Source: Paracoccus bogoriensis | GTDB taxonomy: Bacteria; Pseudomonadota; Alphaproteobacteria; Rhodobacterales; Rhodobacteraceae | Direction: 5' to 3' | DNA: 64,000 nucleotides | Assembly: GCF_019431455.1 (NCBI RefSeq) | Contig: NZ_JAHYSR010000010.1 | Location: forward strand, 1-64,000 | Part shown: piece by piece, positions 37,853 through 49,231 of the stretch | How the letters are laid out: each line of letters starts with the position of its first letter | How positions within the stretch are numbered: position 1 is the stretch's first letter | Translations under genes and position numbers: made by a program | Notes under the pieces: model-generated | Database searches by the model: none | The model's input: only the letters and a program-made list of their open reading frames with translations | Told to the model about the DNA's origin: nothing

Positions 37853-38353
37853 TCAGAACGGGATCTCGTCGTCGTAATCTGGCCGACCGCCGCCCGAAGG
37901 CCCGCCCGAGGGGCCGCCGCGGCTGCTGCCGTAATCGTCATAGCCGCCGCCCATGCTGCCGCCGCCCATGCCGCCGCCGCCCGCACCACCGCCGCCATCA
38001 CCGCGCCCGTCCAGCATGGTCAGGTTGCCGCCCAGCCCGCGCAGGACGATCTCGGTCGAATAGCGGTCCTGGCCCGACTGGTCCTGCCATTTGCGGGTTT
38101 CCAGCGCGCCTTCGATATAGACCTTGCTGCCCTTCTTCAGATAACGCTCGACCACGTTCACGAGGCCCTCGTTGAAGATGGCGACTGTGTGCCATTCGGT
38201 CTTTTCGCGGCGTTCGCCGGTGGTGCGATCCTTCCAGGTTTCGGATGTCGCGATCCGCAGATTGGCCACCTTGCCGCCGTTCTGAAAGCTGCGGATCTCG
38301 GGGTCGCGCCCAAGATTGCCGATCAGGATGACCTTGTTGACGCTGCCTGCCAT
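37853..38353 (-). CDS. ssb: Single-stranded DNA-binding protein
   Basis: 166 residues from ATG 38353 (AAGGGA upstream). OB-fold [42 protein letters not shown] and [15 protein letters not shown] flexible Gly-rich linker (about residues 115-150) leads to the acidic protein-interaction tail DYDDEIPF. It protects single strands during replication and repair. Confidence 0.96.
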   Translation of the reverse strand: MAGSVNKVILIGNLGRDPEIRSFQNGGKVANLRIATSETWKDRTTGERREKTEWHTVAIFNEGLVNVVERYLKKGSKVYIEGALETRKWQDQSGQDRYSTEIVLRGLGGNLTMLDGRGDGGGGAGGGGMGGGSMGGGYDDYGSSRGGPSGGPSGGGRPDYDDEIPF

Positions 38354-38558
38354 GACGGAGTTCCCTTGTTCCAAGCCTTGAAGGCCGGTCTAGCGCAGCC
38401 GCGGCCTCAGCCGCAAGCCATCAGGCGATGGGCAGGCCGCCGCCGAGCAGGGCAGGGCGCGATGCTCGGGGCGCAGGCGGCGGGTGGCGAAGCGGGCAAA
38501 CCGGTGTATAGTGCCGGCGCTGAAGCAGCGACAAGCTGACGAACACGAGGGCAGAGAC

Positions 38559-39182
38559 ATGCGGTTCACTCATCTTCTCAGGCTCGCGATCTGCGCGGCT
38601 TTGGCCACGGGCGTTGCGGCACCGGTCTCGGCCGAGGGGCTGCGGCTGTCGGGCAGTTCGTCCAAGTCGCGCGCCGAGCAATTCGCCCGCCAGACCCGGC
38701 TGATGGATTCGCGGCTCTCGACGCAATACCAGCAATCGGCGCGGCTTCAGCCCGGCCGGATCGAGCAGGCCATGCCGCTGGCCCCCGATGGCGGCAACAT
38801 TCCCCGCTACACCGGACGGCGCAGCGAATACCTGCCCCATGCCCGCGCGGCGGCGCAGCGCCATGGCATCCCCGAGGATCTGTTCCTGCGCCTCGTCCAG
38901 CTGGAATCGGGCTGGAATCCGAACGCACGGTCGCACAAGGGCGCGATGGGGCTGGCGCAGCTGATGCCCGGCACGGCGGCGAAGCTGGGTGTGAACCCGC
39001 ATGATCCGATGCAGAACCTCGATGGCGGGGCGCGTTATCTGCGGATGATGTATAATCAGTTCGGCAATTGGCGCCTGGCGCTGGCGGCCTATAACGCTGG
39101 GCCGGGGGCAGTGCAGAAATATGGTGGCATCCCGCCCTATCGCGAGACTCGCAATTATGTGCGGATCATCGCCGGAGGCTGA
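38559..39182 (+). CDS. Periplasmic lytic transglycosylase (SLT domain)
   Basis: 207 residues with signal peptide (ATG 38559, [25 protein letters not shown]). The SLT catalytic domain follows: [28 protein letters not shown] with the catalytic Glu, [35 protein letters not shown]. It cleaves peptidoglycan glycan strands. It ends 12 bases before the convergent second transglycosylase gene; the GTGTATAGTG at 38509 may be a promoter. Confidence 0.9.
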   Translation: MRFTHLLRLAICAALATGVAAPVSAEGLRLSGSSSKSRAEQFARQTRLMDSRLSTQYQQSARLQPGRIEQAMPLAPDGGNIPRYTGRRSEYLPHARAAAQRHGIPEDLFLRLVQLESGWNPNARSHKGAMGLAQLMPGTAAKLGVNPHDPMQNLDGGARYLRMMYNQFGNWRLALAAYNAGPGAVQKYGGIPPYRETRNYVRIIAGG

Positions 39183-39194
39183 AAGGGTCGCGGC

Positions 39195-39752
39195 CTAGCG
39201 CCGCAACCCCGTCTCGCGCAGCAGGCCCCTGCGGCGAGCCTCATAGTAATAGCCGCGCGAATACCACATGATTGCCCGGTCGGGATTGCCGTCCGCGACG
39301 ATCCAGGCGCCGCGCAGATAGCGCACGCCGTATTTCAGGTTCGTGTCTGCATCCAGCAGCCCCGTATCCGGCCCGCGAAAGCCCATCGTGCGGGCGGTCT
39401 GGGGGTGAAGCTGCATCAGCCCGTAATAGGGGCCGTTGCGGGCAACTGGTCGGTGGCCGGATTCGCGCAGCACCACGCGCTGCACCAGGGCGGGCGGCAC
39501 GTCGTAATGCGAGGCCCAGAAATTGATGCGCTGGCGCAGATAGGGCGTCTCGTTCGGATAGAGGCCAGTATGGGTCAGGCCGGACCGCGACGTGGCGCTG
39601 TCGCCGCCACAGGCGGCCAGGGCCAGCGCCCCGAGGACCAGCCCGCGCCGCCCGAGGCGGGAAGCGTGGCCCTTGTCGGACGCGGCGGCGCGGTCGGCGG
39701 GGAAAGGCTTCCCCGCCGGGCCGGTCAGGGCGGACATCGCCGCCTCAGGCAT
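39195..39752 (-). CDS. Lipoprotein lytic transglycosylase (SLT domain)
   Basis: 185 residues with a long N-terminal segment and a lipobox in LALAACGG, so probably an outer-membrane lipoprotein. The SLT core includes [29 protein letters not shown] (catalytic Glu) and [10 protein letters not shown]. Length is short for this family. Its start overlaps the lpd stop (ATGCCTGA), so it may be translated from the lpd message; an in-frame ATG at 39737 is an alternative. Two transglycosylases converge here. Confidence 0.8.
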   Translation of the reverse strand: MPEAAMSALTGPAGKPFPADRAAASDKGHASRLGRRGLVLGALALAACGGDSATSRSGLTHTGLYPNETPYLRQRINFWASHYDVPPALVQRVVLRESGHRPVARNGPYYGLMQLHPQTARTMGFRGPDTGLLDADTNLKYGVRYLRGAWIVADGNPDRAIMWYSRGYYYEARRRGLLRETGLRR

Positions 39753-41133
39753 GGATCGCCCCGCCGCCGCAGGCCAGCGCCGCCTCGCGCACCGCTTCCG
39801 ACACGGTCGGATGGGCGTGGCAGGTCAAGGCCAGATCCTCGGCCGAGGCGCCGAATTCCATCGCCACGCAGACCTCGTGAATCAGGTCGCCCGCCGACGG
39901 CCCGATGATGTGGCAGCCAAGGATGCGGTCGGTTTCCGCATCCGCGATCAGCTTGACGAAGCCCTCGCCCAGGAATTGCGCCTTGGCGCGGGCATTGCCC
40001 ATGAAGGGGAACTTGCCGACCTTGATCTTGCGCCCGGCCTCCTTTGCCTGTTCCTCGGTCAGGCCGACATTGGCGACCTCGGGCGTGGTGTAGATGACGC
40101 CCGGGATGACACCGTAATTCACATGGCCGTGCTTGCCCGCGATGACCTCGGCCACCGCCATGCCCTCGTCCTCGGCCTTGTGCGCCAGCATCGGGCCGGG
40201 GACCGCATCCCCGATGGCATAGATGCCCTTGACGCTGGTGGCCCAGTGCTTGTCCACCTGAATAAAGCCGCGATCGGTCAGCGTCACGCCTAGCGCGTCG
40301 AGGCCCAGACCCTCGACATGGGGGCGGCGGCCGGTGGCGACCAACACGACATCAGCGCTGATCTCATGCGCGCTGTCGTCCTGTTTCAGCGCGTAGCTGA
40401 CCTTGACCTGATCGCCCGCTACCTCGGCCGATTGCACCGAGGCGCCGAGGGTAAATTTCAGCCCCTGCTTGGTCAGCATCTTCTGGAACTGCTTCTGCAC
40501 CTCGCCGTCAAGGCCGGGGGTGATCACGTCCAGATATTCCAGCACAGTGACCTCGGCGCCCAATCGGGCATAGACCGAGCCCAGTTCCAGCCCGATCACG
40601 CCCGCGCCGATCACGATCATGGATTTCGGGATCTGCTTCAGCGCCAGCGCGCCGGTGGAATCGACGATGCGGCCCGCCTCGTTGTCAACCGTCACACCCT
40701 TGAGCGGCGCGGGGGTCGAGCCGGTGGCGATCACGATGTTCTTCGTCTCGTGGACCTGATCGCCGACCTTGACCTTGCCCGCTTCGGGAATCGAGGCCCA
40801 GCCCTTGAGCCAGTCGATCCTGTTCTTCTTGAAGAGAAACTCGATTCCCTTGGTGTTGCCTGCAACGGTTTCGGCCTTGTAGCCCTGCATCTTCTGCCAA
40901 TCGACGGTGATTTCTGGCGTGATCAGGCCCATCTTCTCGAAGTTCTCATGGGCTTCGTGCAGCATATGCGTGCCGTGCAGAAGCGCCTTGGAGGGGATGC
41001 AGCCCACGTTGAGGCAGGTGCCGCCGAGCGTCTCGCGCCCCTCGACGCAGGCCACCTTGAGGCCCAGCTGGGCCGCGCGGATCGCGCAGACATAGCCGCC
41101 GGGTCCGGCGCCGATCACGATCAGGTCATACAT
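39745..41133 (-). CDS. lpd: Dihydrolipoyl dehydrogenase (E3)
   Basis: 462 residues from ATG 41133. FAD-binding [19 protein letters not shown], redox-active disulfide [19 protein letters not shown]-binding [19 protein letters not shown] and the active-site C-terminal [14 protein letters not shown]. It reoxidises lipoyl groups of the 2-oxoglutarate dehydrogenase (SucAB) nearby. A MAPEG gene and an intergenic repeat separate it from sucB. Confidence 0.95.
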   Translation of the reverse strand: MYDLIVIGAGPGGYVCAIRAAQLGLKVACVEGRETLGGTCLNVGCIPSKALLHGTHMLHEAHENFEKMGLITPEITVDWQKMQGYKAETVAGNTKGIEFLFKKNRIDWLKGWASIPEAGKVKVGDQVHETKNIVIATGSTPAPLKGVTVDNEAGRIVDSTGALALKQIPKSMIVIGAGVIGLELGSVYARLGAEVTVLEYLDVITPGLDGEVQKQFQKMLTKQGLKFTLGASVQSAEVAGDQVKVSYALKQDDSAHEISADVVLVATGRRPHVEGLGLDALGVTLTDRGFIQVDKHWATSVKGIYAIGDAVPGPMLAHKAEDEGMAVAEVIAGKHGHVNYGVIPGVIYTTPEVANVGLTEEQAKEAGRKIKVGKFPFMGNARAKAQFLGEGFVKLIADAETDRILGCHIIGPSAGDLIHEVCVAMEFGASAEDLALTCHAHPTVSEAVREAALACGGGAIHA

Positions 41134-41164
41134 GGCAGTTCCTTTCGTCAGGCCGCAGAACCGG

Positions 41165-41215
41165 GGGCTTCGCGCCCTCGGACCCCCGCGGGATATTTGG
41201 TCCAAGGCAAATCAC
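41165..41215. repeat. Intergenic repeat copy 2 between lpd and MAPEG
   Basis: GCGGGATATTTGGTCCAAGGC, followed by AAATC, shares ATTTGGNCCAAGGCAAA with copy 1 near 21850 (AGGGGTATTTGGCCCAAGGC). Each is preceded by a G/C-rich palindromic run. Similar elements recur between genes in Rhodobacterales, as I recall; family size is not readable here. Confidence 0.55.
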
Positions 41216-41613
41216 AGCAGGCTTGCCATGATCATGAGGATGGTCGCCACAAAACCCACCGCCCAGATGATCGAGCGGCCCGGCACCCAGCCCAGCAGAT
41301 AGGCAGGCACATAGAGGATACGGGCGCCGAGATAGGTCCAGGCGAGGATGGCGGTGATGATCGAGCTTTTCTGACCGAGCGTCACCACGACGACAGCAAT
41401 GGTGAAGAGGATCAGCCCCTCGAAATGATTGTTCAGCGCACGCTGCAGGCGGCCCGCGCCGCCGGTCAGCACGTGGCCGGCCAGTTCGTCGCGCGTGCCC
41501 ATCGCCGCGCGGCGTCCGATCTGGCGCTGTGCGGCCAGTGAATAGGCGATCATCTGTGCGAATTGCAGCAGGCCCGCCAGCGCCAGCACGGTCAGTTCGG
41601 AGGTCATTGTCAT
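41212..41613 (-). CDS. MAPEG-family membrane protein
   Basis: 133 residues with four predicted membrane helices; ELTVLALAGLLQFAQMIAYSLAA, RLQRALNNHFEGLILFTIAVVVV (MAPEG signature-like RAxNHxE) and LGARILYVPAYLLGW. MAPEG proteins include glutathione transferases and related membrane enzymes; the reaction here is unknown. It sits between sucB and lpd on the same strand, perhaps transcribed with them. Confidence 0.85.
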   Translation of the reverse strand: MTMTSELTVLALAGLLQFAQMIAYSLAAQRQIGRRAAMGTRDELAGHVLTGGAGRLQRALNNHFEGLILFTIAVVVVTLGQKSSIITAILAWTYLGARILYVPAYLLGWVPGRSIIWAVGFVATILMIMASLL

Positions 41614-41764
41614 GCCGTTTCGCGCCCCTCTGTTCCTGCTTTGCCTTAGCGCGTTCGCACAGGGCGGCGCAATCTGTTTGCCGGGTCAGGGGCAAGGTGC
41701 GGGCAGGCGCCGGTGCGGGTGATCGGGGCGGGCTTCGGCATGGGCTGTCCTGGGCCGGGCAGGG

Positions 41765-41790
41765 CCCGGGCGCGGGGGGGCGCGCCCGGG
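41765..41790 (-). terminator. Strong GC hairpin after sucB
   Basis: CCCGGGCGCG-GGGGGG-CGCGCCCGGG is a perfect 10-base stem 20 bases beyond the sucB stop. No T run follows, so it may be a Rho-dependent or attenuating structure separating sucAB from MAPEG-lpd expression. Confidence 0.5.
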
Positions 41791-41809
41791 GCCGAGGGTT
41801 TTCCGGCGG

Positions 41810-43354
41810 TCAGAGATCCATCAGCAGGCGGCGGGGATCTTCCAGCGCCTCCTTGACGCGGACAAGGAAAGTGACCGCGCCCTTGCCGTCAACGATGCGG
41901 TGATCGTAGCTGAGCGCCAGATACATCATCGGGCGGATCACGATCTGGCCGCCGACGACCACGGGACGGTCCTGGATCTTGTGCATCCCGAGGATGCCCG
42001 ATTGAGGGGGGTTCAGGATCGGCGAGGACATCAGCGAGCCATAGACGCCACCATTCGAGATCGTGAAGGTGCCGCCCTGCATCTCGGCCATCGACAGCTT
42101 GCCGTCGCGTCCCTTGGCGCCGAGTTCGGCAATTTCCTTCTCGATCGTGGCAAAGGATTTCTGGTCGGCGTCGCGCACCACCGGCACCACAAGCCCAGAG
42201 GGCGTGCCCACTGCGACGCCCATATGAACGAAGTTCTTGTAAACGATGTCGGTGCCGTCGATTTCCGCGTTGACCTCGGGGACTTCCTTCAGGGCGTGGC
42301 AGCAAGCCTTCACGAAGAAGGACATGAAGCCCAGCTTGACCTTGTGCTTCTTCTCGAAGGCGTCCTTGTATTCGTTACGCAGCGCCATGATGCCGCTCAT
42401 GTCGGCCTCGTTATAGGTCGTCAGCATCGCGGCCGTATTCTGCGCGTCCTTCAGACGCCGCGCGATGGTCTGGCGCAGGCGGGTCATCTTGACCCGCTCC
42501 TCGCGCCGCGCATCGTCGGCGGACGAGGGCGCGCGGGCGGCGGCGGGGGCCGGGGCGGATGCCGGGGCGGGGGCCGAGACAGCGCGGGCCACGTCTTCCT
42601 TCATCACGCGGCCGTCGCGGCCCGAGCCCTGAACCTGGTCGCGGTTCAGACCGGCCTCGGCCATGGCCTTCCTGGCGGAAGGGGCGTCCTCGGGGTCGCG
42701 GGGGCGCATCTCCTCGGGGCCGGCGTTTTTCAGCACGGTCTCTTGCGCGGCCTGTGCGCCGCTGGCGGCGGCGGATTGCGTGCCGCTGGCGCCCTCGGTG
42801 ATGATCGCCAGGCGGGCCTTGGCATCGACCGTGGTGCCTTCGCCGGCCAGGATTTCGGCCAGAACGCCCGACGCGGGGGCCGGAACCTCGACCGAGACCT
42901 TGTCGGTTTCCAGCTCGCACAGCATCTCGTCGGCGGCGACCTGGTCGCCGGGCTTCTTGAACCAGGTGGCGACGGTCGCTTCCGTCACGCTTTCACCAAG
43001 GGCGGGGACCATCACGTCCACGGATTTGCCGCTCATCTTGCCTTGTCCTTCCGGGGTCTTGTCGGCCTGCGATTGGGCCTGCGGTTTCTCGGGCTTGGGT
43101 TCGCTGGCGCCGGCATCGGCCAAGCCGATCCGGGCCAGAAGGGCGTCGGGGGCGACGGTCTCGCCCTCGGCTGCAACGATCTCGGACAATATTCCCGCGA
43201 CGGGGCTTGGCACCTCGACCGTCACCTTGTCGGTTTCCAGCTCGCAAAGCATCTCGTCGGCCGCGACGCGGTCGCCCGGTTTCTTGAACCAGGTGGCGAC
43301 CGTCGCCTCGGTCACGGATTCGCCCAGAGCGGGAACGTGGACTGGCGTGCTCAT
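41810..43354 (-). CDS. sucB: Dihydrolipoyllysine-residue succinyltransferase (E2o) with two lipoyl domains
   Basis: 514 residues from ATG 43354. Two nearly identical lipoyl domains (each with [19 protein letters not shown] and ELETDKV carrying the lipoyl Lys) lie at about residues 2-77 and 104-180, followed by a linker, a subunit-binding domain ([31 protein letters not shown]) and the catalytic domain ending [13 protein letters not shown] (His). Standard SucB has one lipoyl domain, so this is a tandem duplication. It starts 4 bases downstream of sucA. Confidence 0.95.
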   Translation of the reverse strand: MSTPVHVPALGESVTEATVATWFKKPGDRVAADEMLCELETDKVTVEVPSPVAGILSEIVAAEGETVAPDALLARIGLADAGASEPKPEKPQAQSQADKTPEGQGKMSGKSVDVMVPALGESVTEATVATWFKKPGDQVAADEMLCELETDKVSVEVPAPASGVLAEILAGEGTTVDAKARLAIITEGASGTQSAAASGAQAAQETVLKNAGPEEMRPRDPEDAPSARKAMAEAGLNRDQVQGSGRDGRVMKEDVARAVSAPAPASAPAPAAARAPSSADDARREERVKMTRLRQTIARRLKDAQNTAAMLTTYNEADMSGIMALRNEYKDAFEKKHKVKLGFMSFFVKACCHALKEVPEVNAEIDGTDIVYKNFVHMGVAVGTPSGLVVPVVRDADQKSFATIEKEIAELGAKGRDGKLSMAEMQGGTFTISNGGVYGSLMSSPILNPPQSGILGMHKIQDRPVVVGGQIVIRPMMYLALSYDHRIVDGKGAVTFLVRVKEALEDPRRLLMDL

Positions 43355-43358
43355 CGGC

Positions 43359-46325
43359 TCAGCCTTCCAGGCCAAGCGCGTCGGCGATCAGGGTCTCCTG
43401 CTCGGCCTTGTGGCGCGAGGCGAGACCCGTGGCGACCGAAGCGGCGGCATTGCGGCCCGCATAGCGCGCCCGGGTATGCCTGGCGCCCACACGTTCGAGG
43501 CACCATTCCAGATAGGGTTCGACAAAGGTCCAGCCCCCCTGGTTCTTGGGCTCTTCCTGACACCAGACGATCTCGGCCTGCTTGAAACGGCCCAGTTCCT
43601 TGACCATCGCCTGAGCAGGGAAGGGATAGAACTGTTCCAGACGCAACAGGTAGATGTCGGTGATCCCGGCCTCGTCGCGCGCCTTGAGCAGGTCGTAATA
43701 GACCTTGCCCGAGCAGACGACGACGCGCCTGATCTTGTCGTCCGCGACCAGTTCGGTGGCCGAGCCGCCGCGCTGCGCGTCGTCCCACAGAACCCGGTGG
43801 AAGGTGCTGCCGGTCTGGAATTCCTCGGCCCGGCTGATCGCCATCGGATGGCGCAGCAGCGATTTCGGGGTCATCAGGACCAGCGGCTTGCGGAACTTGC
43901 GCTTGAGCTGGCGGCGCAGGATGTGGAAGTAGTTTGCCGGCGTCGTGCAGTTGGCAACGATCCAGTTGTCCTCGGCGCACATCTGCAGGAACCGTTCCAG
44001 TCGGGCCGAGGAATGTTCCGGCCCCTGACCCTCGAAGCCGTGGGGCAGCAGCATGACCAGACCCGACATGCGCAGCCATTTCTTCTCGCCGGACGAGATG
44101 AACTGGTCGAACATGATCTGCGCACCATTGGCGAAATCGCCGAACTGCGCCTCCCACATGACCAGATTGTTCGGTTCGGCCAGCGAATAGCCGTATTCAA
44201 AGCCCAGCACCGCATATTCCGAGAGCATCGAATCGATGACCTCGTAATGGGCCTGACCCTCGGCGATATTGTTCAGCGGGTAATAGCGCTCTTCGGTCTG
44301 CTGGTCGATGAAGGCCGAATGGCGCTGGCTGAAGGTGCCGCGGGTGCTGTCCTGACCGGCCAGGCGGACACCATGTCCCTCCAGAAGCAGCGAGCCGAAG
44401 GCCAGCGCCTCGCCGGTCGCCCAGTCGAAGCCCTCGCCGGTGGCGAACATCTGCTTTTTTGCTTCGAGCAGACGACCCACGGTCTTGTGCAGGTTCATCC
44501 CCTCGGGAACGGTGGTCAGCGCGGTGCCGATGCGGGTCATCATCTCGGGCTCGATGCCGGTCTCGCCCGCCACATATTCGTCGCCTTCGCGGTCGAGCCC
44601 GGACCACTTGCCGTCAAGCCAGTCGGCCTTGTTCGGCTTGTAGGTCTTGCCCTGCTCGAATTCCTCGTTGAGATGCTTCTGGAAGGCGGCCTTCATCTCC
44701 TCGATCTCGCCCTCGGGGATCAGGCCTTCGGCGACCAGACGCTCGGTGTAGAGCTGAAGCGTGGTCTTGTGGCTCTTGATCCTGGTATACATCGCCGGGT
44801 TGGTGAACATGGGCTCGTCGCCCTCGTTGTGACCGAAGCGGCGGTAGCAGAAGATGTCGATGACGACATCCTTCTTGAATTTCTGCCGGAATTCGGTCGC
44901 CACCTTGGCGGCATGGACCACGGCCTCGGGATCGTCGCCGTTCACGTGGAAGATCGGCGCCTCGACCATCAGCGCGATATCGGTCGGATAGGGCGAGGTG
45001 CGGCTGAAATGCGGCGCGGTGGTAAAGCCGATCTGGTTGTTCACCACGATATGAATGCAGCCGCCGGTGCGATGGCCCTTGATGCCCGAAAGCTGAAGAC
45101 ATTCGGCCACGATACCCTGACCGGCAAAGGCTGCGTCGCCATGCAGCAGGATCGGCAGAACCGAAGTCCGGTCGGTGCGGTCGCCAAGCTGATCGCCCTT
45201 GGCGCGCGCCTTGCCCAGAACGACCGGGTTCACGGCTTCCAGGTGGCTGGGATTTGCGGTCAGCGACAGGTGGACGCTGTTGCCGTCGAACTCGCGGTCG
45301 CTGGATGCGCCCAGGTGATATTTCACGTCGCCCGAGCCATCCACGTCCTCGGGCTTGAAGCTGCCACCCTGGAATTCGTTGAAGATCGCGCGATAGGGCT
45401 TGCCCATCACATTGGCCAGCACCGACAGGCGGCCGCGGTGGGGCATCCCGATCACGATGTCCTTCACGCCAAGCGCGCCGCCGCGCTTGATGATCTGTTC
45501 CATCGCCGGGATCAGCGCCTCGCCGCCGTCAAGGCCGAACCGCTTGGTGCCCATGTATTTCACATGCAGGAACTTCTCGAAGCCCTCGGCCTCGACCAGC
45601 TTGTTCAGGATGGCGCGGCGGCCTTCGCGGGTGAACTGGATCTCCTTGCCGAAGCCCTCGATCCGCTCTTTCAGCCAGGCAGCTTCCTCGGGGTTCGAAA
45701 TATGCATGAATTGCAGCGCGAAGGTGCCGCAATAGGTGCGCTCCATCAGGTCGCGGATCTGGCGGATCGAGGCGACCTCAAGGCCCAGAACATTGTCGAT
45801 GAAGATGGGACGGTCCATGTCCTCGGGACCGAAACCGTAGCTTTCGGGGTTCAGCTCGCCATGGTCGGGCACGCTGCGCAGGCCAAGCGGGTCCAGATCG
45901 GCGTGCAGATGGCCCCGGATGCGATAGGCGCGAATCAGCATCAGCGCGCGGATGCTGTCCAGCACCGCCTGACGCAGCTGCGCCTCGGACAGGGCGACGC
46001 CCTTTTCGGCGGCCTTGGCGGCGATCTTCTGGCCGGCCGCCCTGGCCTCGTCCTTGCTGCCGGCCGGCCATTCGCCGGTCAGCGCGCTGGTCAGTTCATC
46101 GGCGGGCGCCGGAGGCCAGTCCTTGCGCGACCAGCTTGCGCCCTGGGCCTCGCGGGCGGCATCGGAGCGATCGTCGCCCAAGCCCCGGAAGAAAGCGTCC
46201 CAGGCCTGATCGACCGCAGCCGGGTTCCTTGCCCACTGCCCGTAAAGCTGTTCCACATAGGCCGCGTTATGGCCCTGCAGGAACGAGGAATCGTGAAAAT
46301 CGGTGTTCTTAGGCTGCTCGGTCAT
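43359..46325 (-). CDS. sucA: 2-oxoglutarate dehydrogenase E1 component
   Basis: 988 residues; thiamine diphosphate-dependent decarboxylation of 2-oxoglutarate and transfer to lipoylated SucB. N-terminal [38 protein letters not shown], the His-rich substrate region [20 protein letters not shown] and the C-terminal [17 protein letters not shown] are typical. It is in a run mdh-sucC-sucD-lipoprotein-sucA-sucB. Confidence 0.96.
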   Translation of the reverse strand: MTEQPKNTDFHDSSFLQGHNAAYVEQLYGQWARNPAAVDQAWDAFFRGLGDDRSDAAREAQGASWSRKDWPPAPADELTSALTGEWPAGSKDEARAAGQKIAAKAAEKGVALSEAQLRQAVLDSIRALMLIRAYRIRGHLHADLDPLGLRSVPDHGELNPESYGFGPEDMDRPIFIDNVLGLEVASIRQIRDLMERTYCGTFALQFMHISNPEEAAWLKERIEGFGKEIQFTREGRRAILNKLVEAEGFEKFLHVKYMGTKRFGLDGGEALIPAMEQIIKRGGALGVKDIVIGMPHRGRLSVLANVMGKPYRAIFNEFQGGSFKPEDVDGSGDVKYHLGASSDREFDGNSVHLSLTANPSHLEAVNPVVLGKARAKGDQLGDRTDRTSVLPILLHGDAAFAGQGIVAECLQLSGIKGHRTGGCIHIVVNNQIGFTTAPHFSRTSPYPTDIALMVEAPIFHVNGDDPEAVVHAAKVATEFRQKFKKDVVIDIFCYRRFGHNEGDEPMFTNPAMYTRIKSHKTTLQLYTERLVAEGLIPEGEIEEMKAAFQKHLNEEFEQGKTYKPNKADWLDGKWSGLDREGDEYVAGETGIEPEMMTRIGTALTTVPEGMNLHKTVGRLLEAKKQMFATGEGFDWATGEALAFGSLLLEGHGVRLAGQDSTRGTFSQRHSAFIDQQTEERYYPLNNIAEGQAHYEVIDSMLSEYAVLGFEYGYSLAEPNNLVMWEAQFGDFANGAQIMFDQFISSGEKKWLRMSGLVMLLPHGFEGQGPEHSSARLERFLQMCAEDNWIVANCTTPANYFHILRRQLKRKFRKPLVLMTPKSLLRHPMAISRAEEFQTGSTFHRVLWDDAQRGGSATELVADDKIRRVVVCSGKVYYDLLKARDEAGITDIYLLRLEQFYPFPAQAMVKELGRFKQAEIVWCQEEPKNQGGWTFVEPYLEWCLERVGARHTRARYAGRNAAASVATGLASRHKAEQETLIADALGLEG

Positions 46326-46358
46326 GGTCAGTCCCCGGTTCAGGGCGGAAAGGCGCGC

Positions 46359-46748
46359 TCAGGCGCAGTGAATATCGAAGATGCGGGCGCCGGGATCGGC
46401 GAGGGGGTCCAGCCTCGGCTGCGGCCGGACAAAGGCGGGGGCGCGCCGTTCCAGCCCGCACAAGGCGACGGCCGCGCGGCTTTCGGCATCGGGGGGCGCC
46501 AGCGCGGGTAGGTAGATCACCCGCCAACCGAAGTCGCGCCGCGCCACGGTGCGGACCGGGGCGGGCGGAAGCGTCGTTGCCCGATGCAGGTCGGTGCGGG
46601 CCGGAACGCCGCCGGGCAGGATGTCGGTCGTCATCCGCTCGCCGCAGGCCGTCAACGCCAGAAAGGCCGCCAGCGACAGGGGCAGGTGGCGCAGCGCCGG
46701 GCGTTGCGTCGCGTCTTGCCGGGGCTGATCCGCCCTTGGTCCTGTCAC
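46359..46748 (-). CDS. Small lipoprotein between sucD and sucA
   Basis: 129 residues with a lipobox LTACGE near residue 33 and a signal segment before it. The rest has no recognised domain; DFGWRVIYLPAL and RIFDIHCA at the C-terminus are notable, with a terminal Cys. It is in the sucCD-sucAB run on the same strand, with a short GC hairpin just upstream (46772-46798). The role is unknown; the position alone suggests co-expression with the TCA genes. Confidence 0.62.
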   Translation of the reverse strand: MTGPRADQPRQDATQRPALRHLPLSLAAFLALTACGERMTTDILPGGVPARTDLHRATTLPPAPVRTVARRDFGWRVIYLPALAPPDAESRAAVALCGLERRAPAFVRPQPRLDPLADPGARIFDIHCA

Positions 46749-46771
46749 TGTCTGGCCCTTCCCCTGTCATG

Positions 46772-46798
46772 CCGCCCCCTATGAAAGATGGGGGGCGG
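46772..46798 (-). other. Hairpin between sucD and the lipoprotein gene
   Basis: CCGCCCCC-TATGAAAGATG-GGGGGCGG is a perfect 8-base stem in the 62-base gap after sucD. It lacks a T run, so an attenuator or processing site is possible rather than a simple terminator. Confidence 0.45.
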
Positions 46799-46810
46799 GG
46801 GGTCAAATCA

Positions 46811-47698
46811 TCAACCCTTGATCGCCTTCAGCACGGCCTCGCCCAGTCCGGCGGGGCTGTCGGCGACCACGATCCCGGCCTTCTTCATGGCCTCGATCTT
46901 GCTCTCCGCGTCGCCCTTGCCGCCCGAGACGATCGCGCCGGCATGGCCCATGCGGCGGCCCGGAGGCGCCGTGCGGCCAGCGATGAAGCCCGCGGTGGGC
47001 TTCCACTTGCCCTTGCGCTTCTGCTCGGCCAGGAATTCGGCGGCCTCTTCCTCGGCCGAACCGCCGATCTCGCCGATCATGATGATCGACTCGGTTTCGG
47101 GATCGTCCAGGAACATCTGCAGCACGTCGATATGCTCCATCCCCTTGATCGGGTCGCCGCCGATGCCGACGGCCGAGGACTGGCCCAGACCCACATCCGA
47201 GGTCTGCTTGACCGCCTCATAGGTCAGCGTGCCCGAACGCGACACGACGCCCACGGAACCGCGGCGGAAGATGCTGCCCGGCATGATGCCGATCTTGCAT
47301 TCGTCCGGCGTCATGATGCCCGGGCAGTTCGGCCCGATCAGGCGCGACTTGCTGTCGGCAAGGGCACGTTTGACTCGCATCATGTCCAGGACCGGGATGC
47401 CCTCCGTGATGCAGACGATCAACGGCACCTCGGCGTCGATGGCCTCCAGGATCGAATCCGCCGCAAAGGGGGGCGGCACATAGATCGCAGTCGCATTGGC
47501 GCCCGTCCTGGCCACGGCCTCATGGACCGAGTTGAAGACCGGCAGGCCCAGATGGGTGGTGCCGCCCTTGCCCGGTGTCACGCCGCCGACCATCTGCGTG
47601 CCATAGGCGATCGCCTGTTCGGTGTGGAAGGTGCCTTGAGACCCCGTGATCCCCTGGCAGATGACTTTGGTATTCTTGTCAACGAGAACGGCCATCAT
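46811..47698 (-). CDS. sucD: Succinyl-CoA synthetase alpha subunit
   Basis: 295 residues; CoA-binding Rossmann domain ([24 protein letters not shown]) and phosphohistidine region [10 protein letters not shown] (His). With SucC it converts succinyl-CoA to succinate with nucleotide triphosphate formation. Lies 75 bases after sucC. Confidence 0.96.
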   Translation of the reverse strand: MMAVLVDKNTKVICQGITGSQGTFHTEQAIAYGTQMVGGVTPGKGGTTHLGLPVFNSVHEAVARTGANATAIYVPPPFAADSILEAIDAEVPLIVCITEGIPVLDMMRVKRALADSKSRLIGPNCPGIMTPDECKIGIMPGSIFRRGSVGVVSRSGTLTYEAVKQTSDVGLGQSSAVGIGGDPIKGMEHIDVLQMFLDDPETESIIMIGEIGGSAEEEAAEFLAEQKRKGKWKPTAGFIAGRTAPPGRRMGHAGAIVSGGKGDAESKIEAMKKAGIVVADSPAGLGEAVLKAIKG

Positions 47699-47773
47699 GG
47701 CCTCCTTGCGTAAGCGACGCCCATGCGCCGCGATGTTCCAGAGGAGGACGCGCCCCGCGCGCGCCCGGATGGG

Positions 47774-48967
47774 TCAGCCCTTGACCGCCTTGACGATCTT
47801 CTGCGCGGCGTCCGACAGGTCGTCGGCGGCGATCACGTTCAGGCCCGACTTGGCGATGATCTCCTTGCCCAGCTCCACATTCGTGCCCTCCAGGCGCACG
47901 ACCAGCGGGACCTGCAGGCCGACCTCCTTCACGGCGGCGATGATGCCCTCCGCGATGATGTCGCAGCGCATGATGCCGCCGAAGATGTTGACCAGGATAC
48001 CCTTCACGTTCGGGTCCGAGGTGATGATCTTGAACGCCTCGGTGACCTTCTCCTTGGTCGCGCCGCCGCCGACATCCAGGAAGTTCGCCGGTTCCGCGCC
48101 GTAGAGCTTGATGATGTCCATGGTCGCCATGGCCAGGCCCGCGCCGTTGACCATGCAGCCGATTTCACCGTCCAGCGCGATATAGTTCAGGTCGAACTTC
48201 GAGGCGGCCAGTTCCTTCGGGTCTTCCTCGGTCTCGTCGCGCAGCGCCAGGATGTCGGGCTGACGATAGAGCGCGTTGTTGTCGAAGCCCATCTTGGCGT
48301 CGAGGCACTTGATCTGGCCCTCGGGGGTCACGATCAGCGGGTTGATCTCCAGCATCTCCATGTCCTTTTCGATGAACATGCGATACAGGTTCTTGACCAG
48401 GGCTACGCATTGCTTGACCTGCGCGCCTTCCAGGCCCAGGGCAAAGGCCACGCGGCGGCCGTGGAAGTCCGACAGGCCCGAGGCCGGATCGACCGAGAAG
48501 CTGACGATCTTCTCGGGGGTGTGGGCGGCCACTTCCTCGATGTCCATGCCGCCCTCGGTCGAGGCGACGAAACTGACGCGCGAGGTCTGGCGATCCACCA
48601 GCAGCGCCAGATACAGCTCGCGCGCGATGTCGCTGCCATCCTCGATATAGACGCGGTTGACCTGCTTGCCGGCGGGGCCGGTCTGATGCGTGACCAGGGT
48701 GCGGCCCAGCATCTGACGGGTCAGCTCCTCGGCTTCCTCGACCGACTTGGCCAGGCGGACGCCGCCCTTTTCACCGGCTTCGGCTTCCTTGAAGCTGCCC
48801 TTGCCGCGGCCGCCTGCATGGATCTGCGCCTTCACCACCCAGAGCGGGCCATCAAGTTCGCCGGCAGCGGTCTTGGCCTCGTCGGCCTTCATCACGATGC
48901 GGCCATCGCTGACGGGCGCGCCATATTGCCGCAGCAGCGCCTTGGCCTGATATTCGTGAATGTTCAT
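47774..48967 (-). CDS. sucC: Succinyl-CoA synthetase beta subunit
   Basis: 397 residues from ATG 48967 ([19 protein letters not shown]). ATP-grasp domain [15 protein letters not shown], and the C-terminal [17 protein letters not shown]oA ligase region. The gene is 330 bases downstream of mdh, with a pair of regulatory palindromes about 109-139 bases upstream. It starts the sucCD-sucAB group. Confidence 0.96.
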   Translation of the reverse strand: MNIHEYQAKALLRQYGAPVSDGRIVMKADEAKTAAGELDGPLWVVKAQIHAGGRGKGSFKEAEAGEKGGVRLAKSVEEAEELTRQMLGRTLVTHQTGPAGKQVNRVYIEDGSDIARELYLALLVDRQTSRVSFVASTEGGMDIEEVAAHTPEKIVSFSVDPASGLSDFHGRRVAFALGLEGAQVKQCVALVKNLYRMFIEKDMEMLEINPLIVTPEGQIKCLDAKMGFDNNALYRQPDILALRDETEEDPKELAASKFDLNYIALDGEIGCMVNGAGLAMATMDIIKLYGAEPANFLDVGGGATKEKVTEAFKIITSDPNVKGILVNIFGGIMRCDIIAEGIIAAVKEVGLQVPLVVRLEGTNVELGKEIIAKSGLNVIAADDLSDAAQKIVKAVKG

Positions 48968-49075
48968 CGGGGCCCCCTCGTTCGGTTCCAGGATTTGGCG
49001 CCTTGTGCCACAAGCCGAAGGGACCGAGAACTGAAATCGCGGCGAAATCGGGAAAAATGGCGGGAAAGCGACCAA

Positions 49076-49106
49076 TGTGATCACAGCCTGAAATGCTGTG
49101 ATCACA
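49076..49106. promoter_or_regulatory. Tandem TGTGATCACA operators upstream of sucC
   Basis: TGTGATCACA at 49076-49085 and again at 49097-49106, 21 bases apart start to start, each followed by GCCTG. Two turns of the helix separate them. The same palindrome pair with the same spacing is upstream of sdhC. A GntR-family regulator such as AkgR, known to activate TCA genes in Rhodobacter sphaeroides, is the candidate; that is inference. Confidence 0.7.
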
Positions 49107-49231
49107 GCCTGTCGCCTGATAGCGCAAGCAGGTCGATCAAGCAGGTCGATTCGGATTGCGCACGCATGATGGATGCGCGGCTTGCAAGGCCCGTGGTGCG
49201 GTATCGCAACGAGAAATCGGGCCGGGCAAGC

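Noticed and set aside
42663..46511. A 1282-residue open frame on the plus strand opposite sucA and sucB
   Set aside because: It is antisense to two clearly conserved genes, has low-complexity composition typical of GC-rich shadow frames, and no family motif.
49127..49150. AAGCAGGTCGAT tandem word near sucC as an operator
   Set aside because: Two copies only, no dyad symmetry, and a simple duplication explains it.
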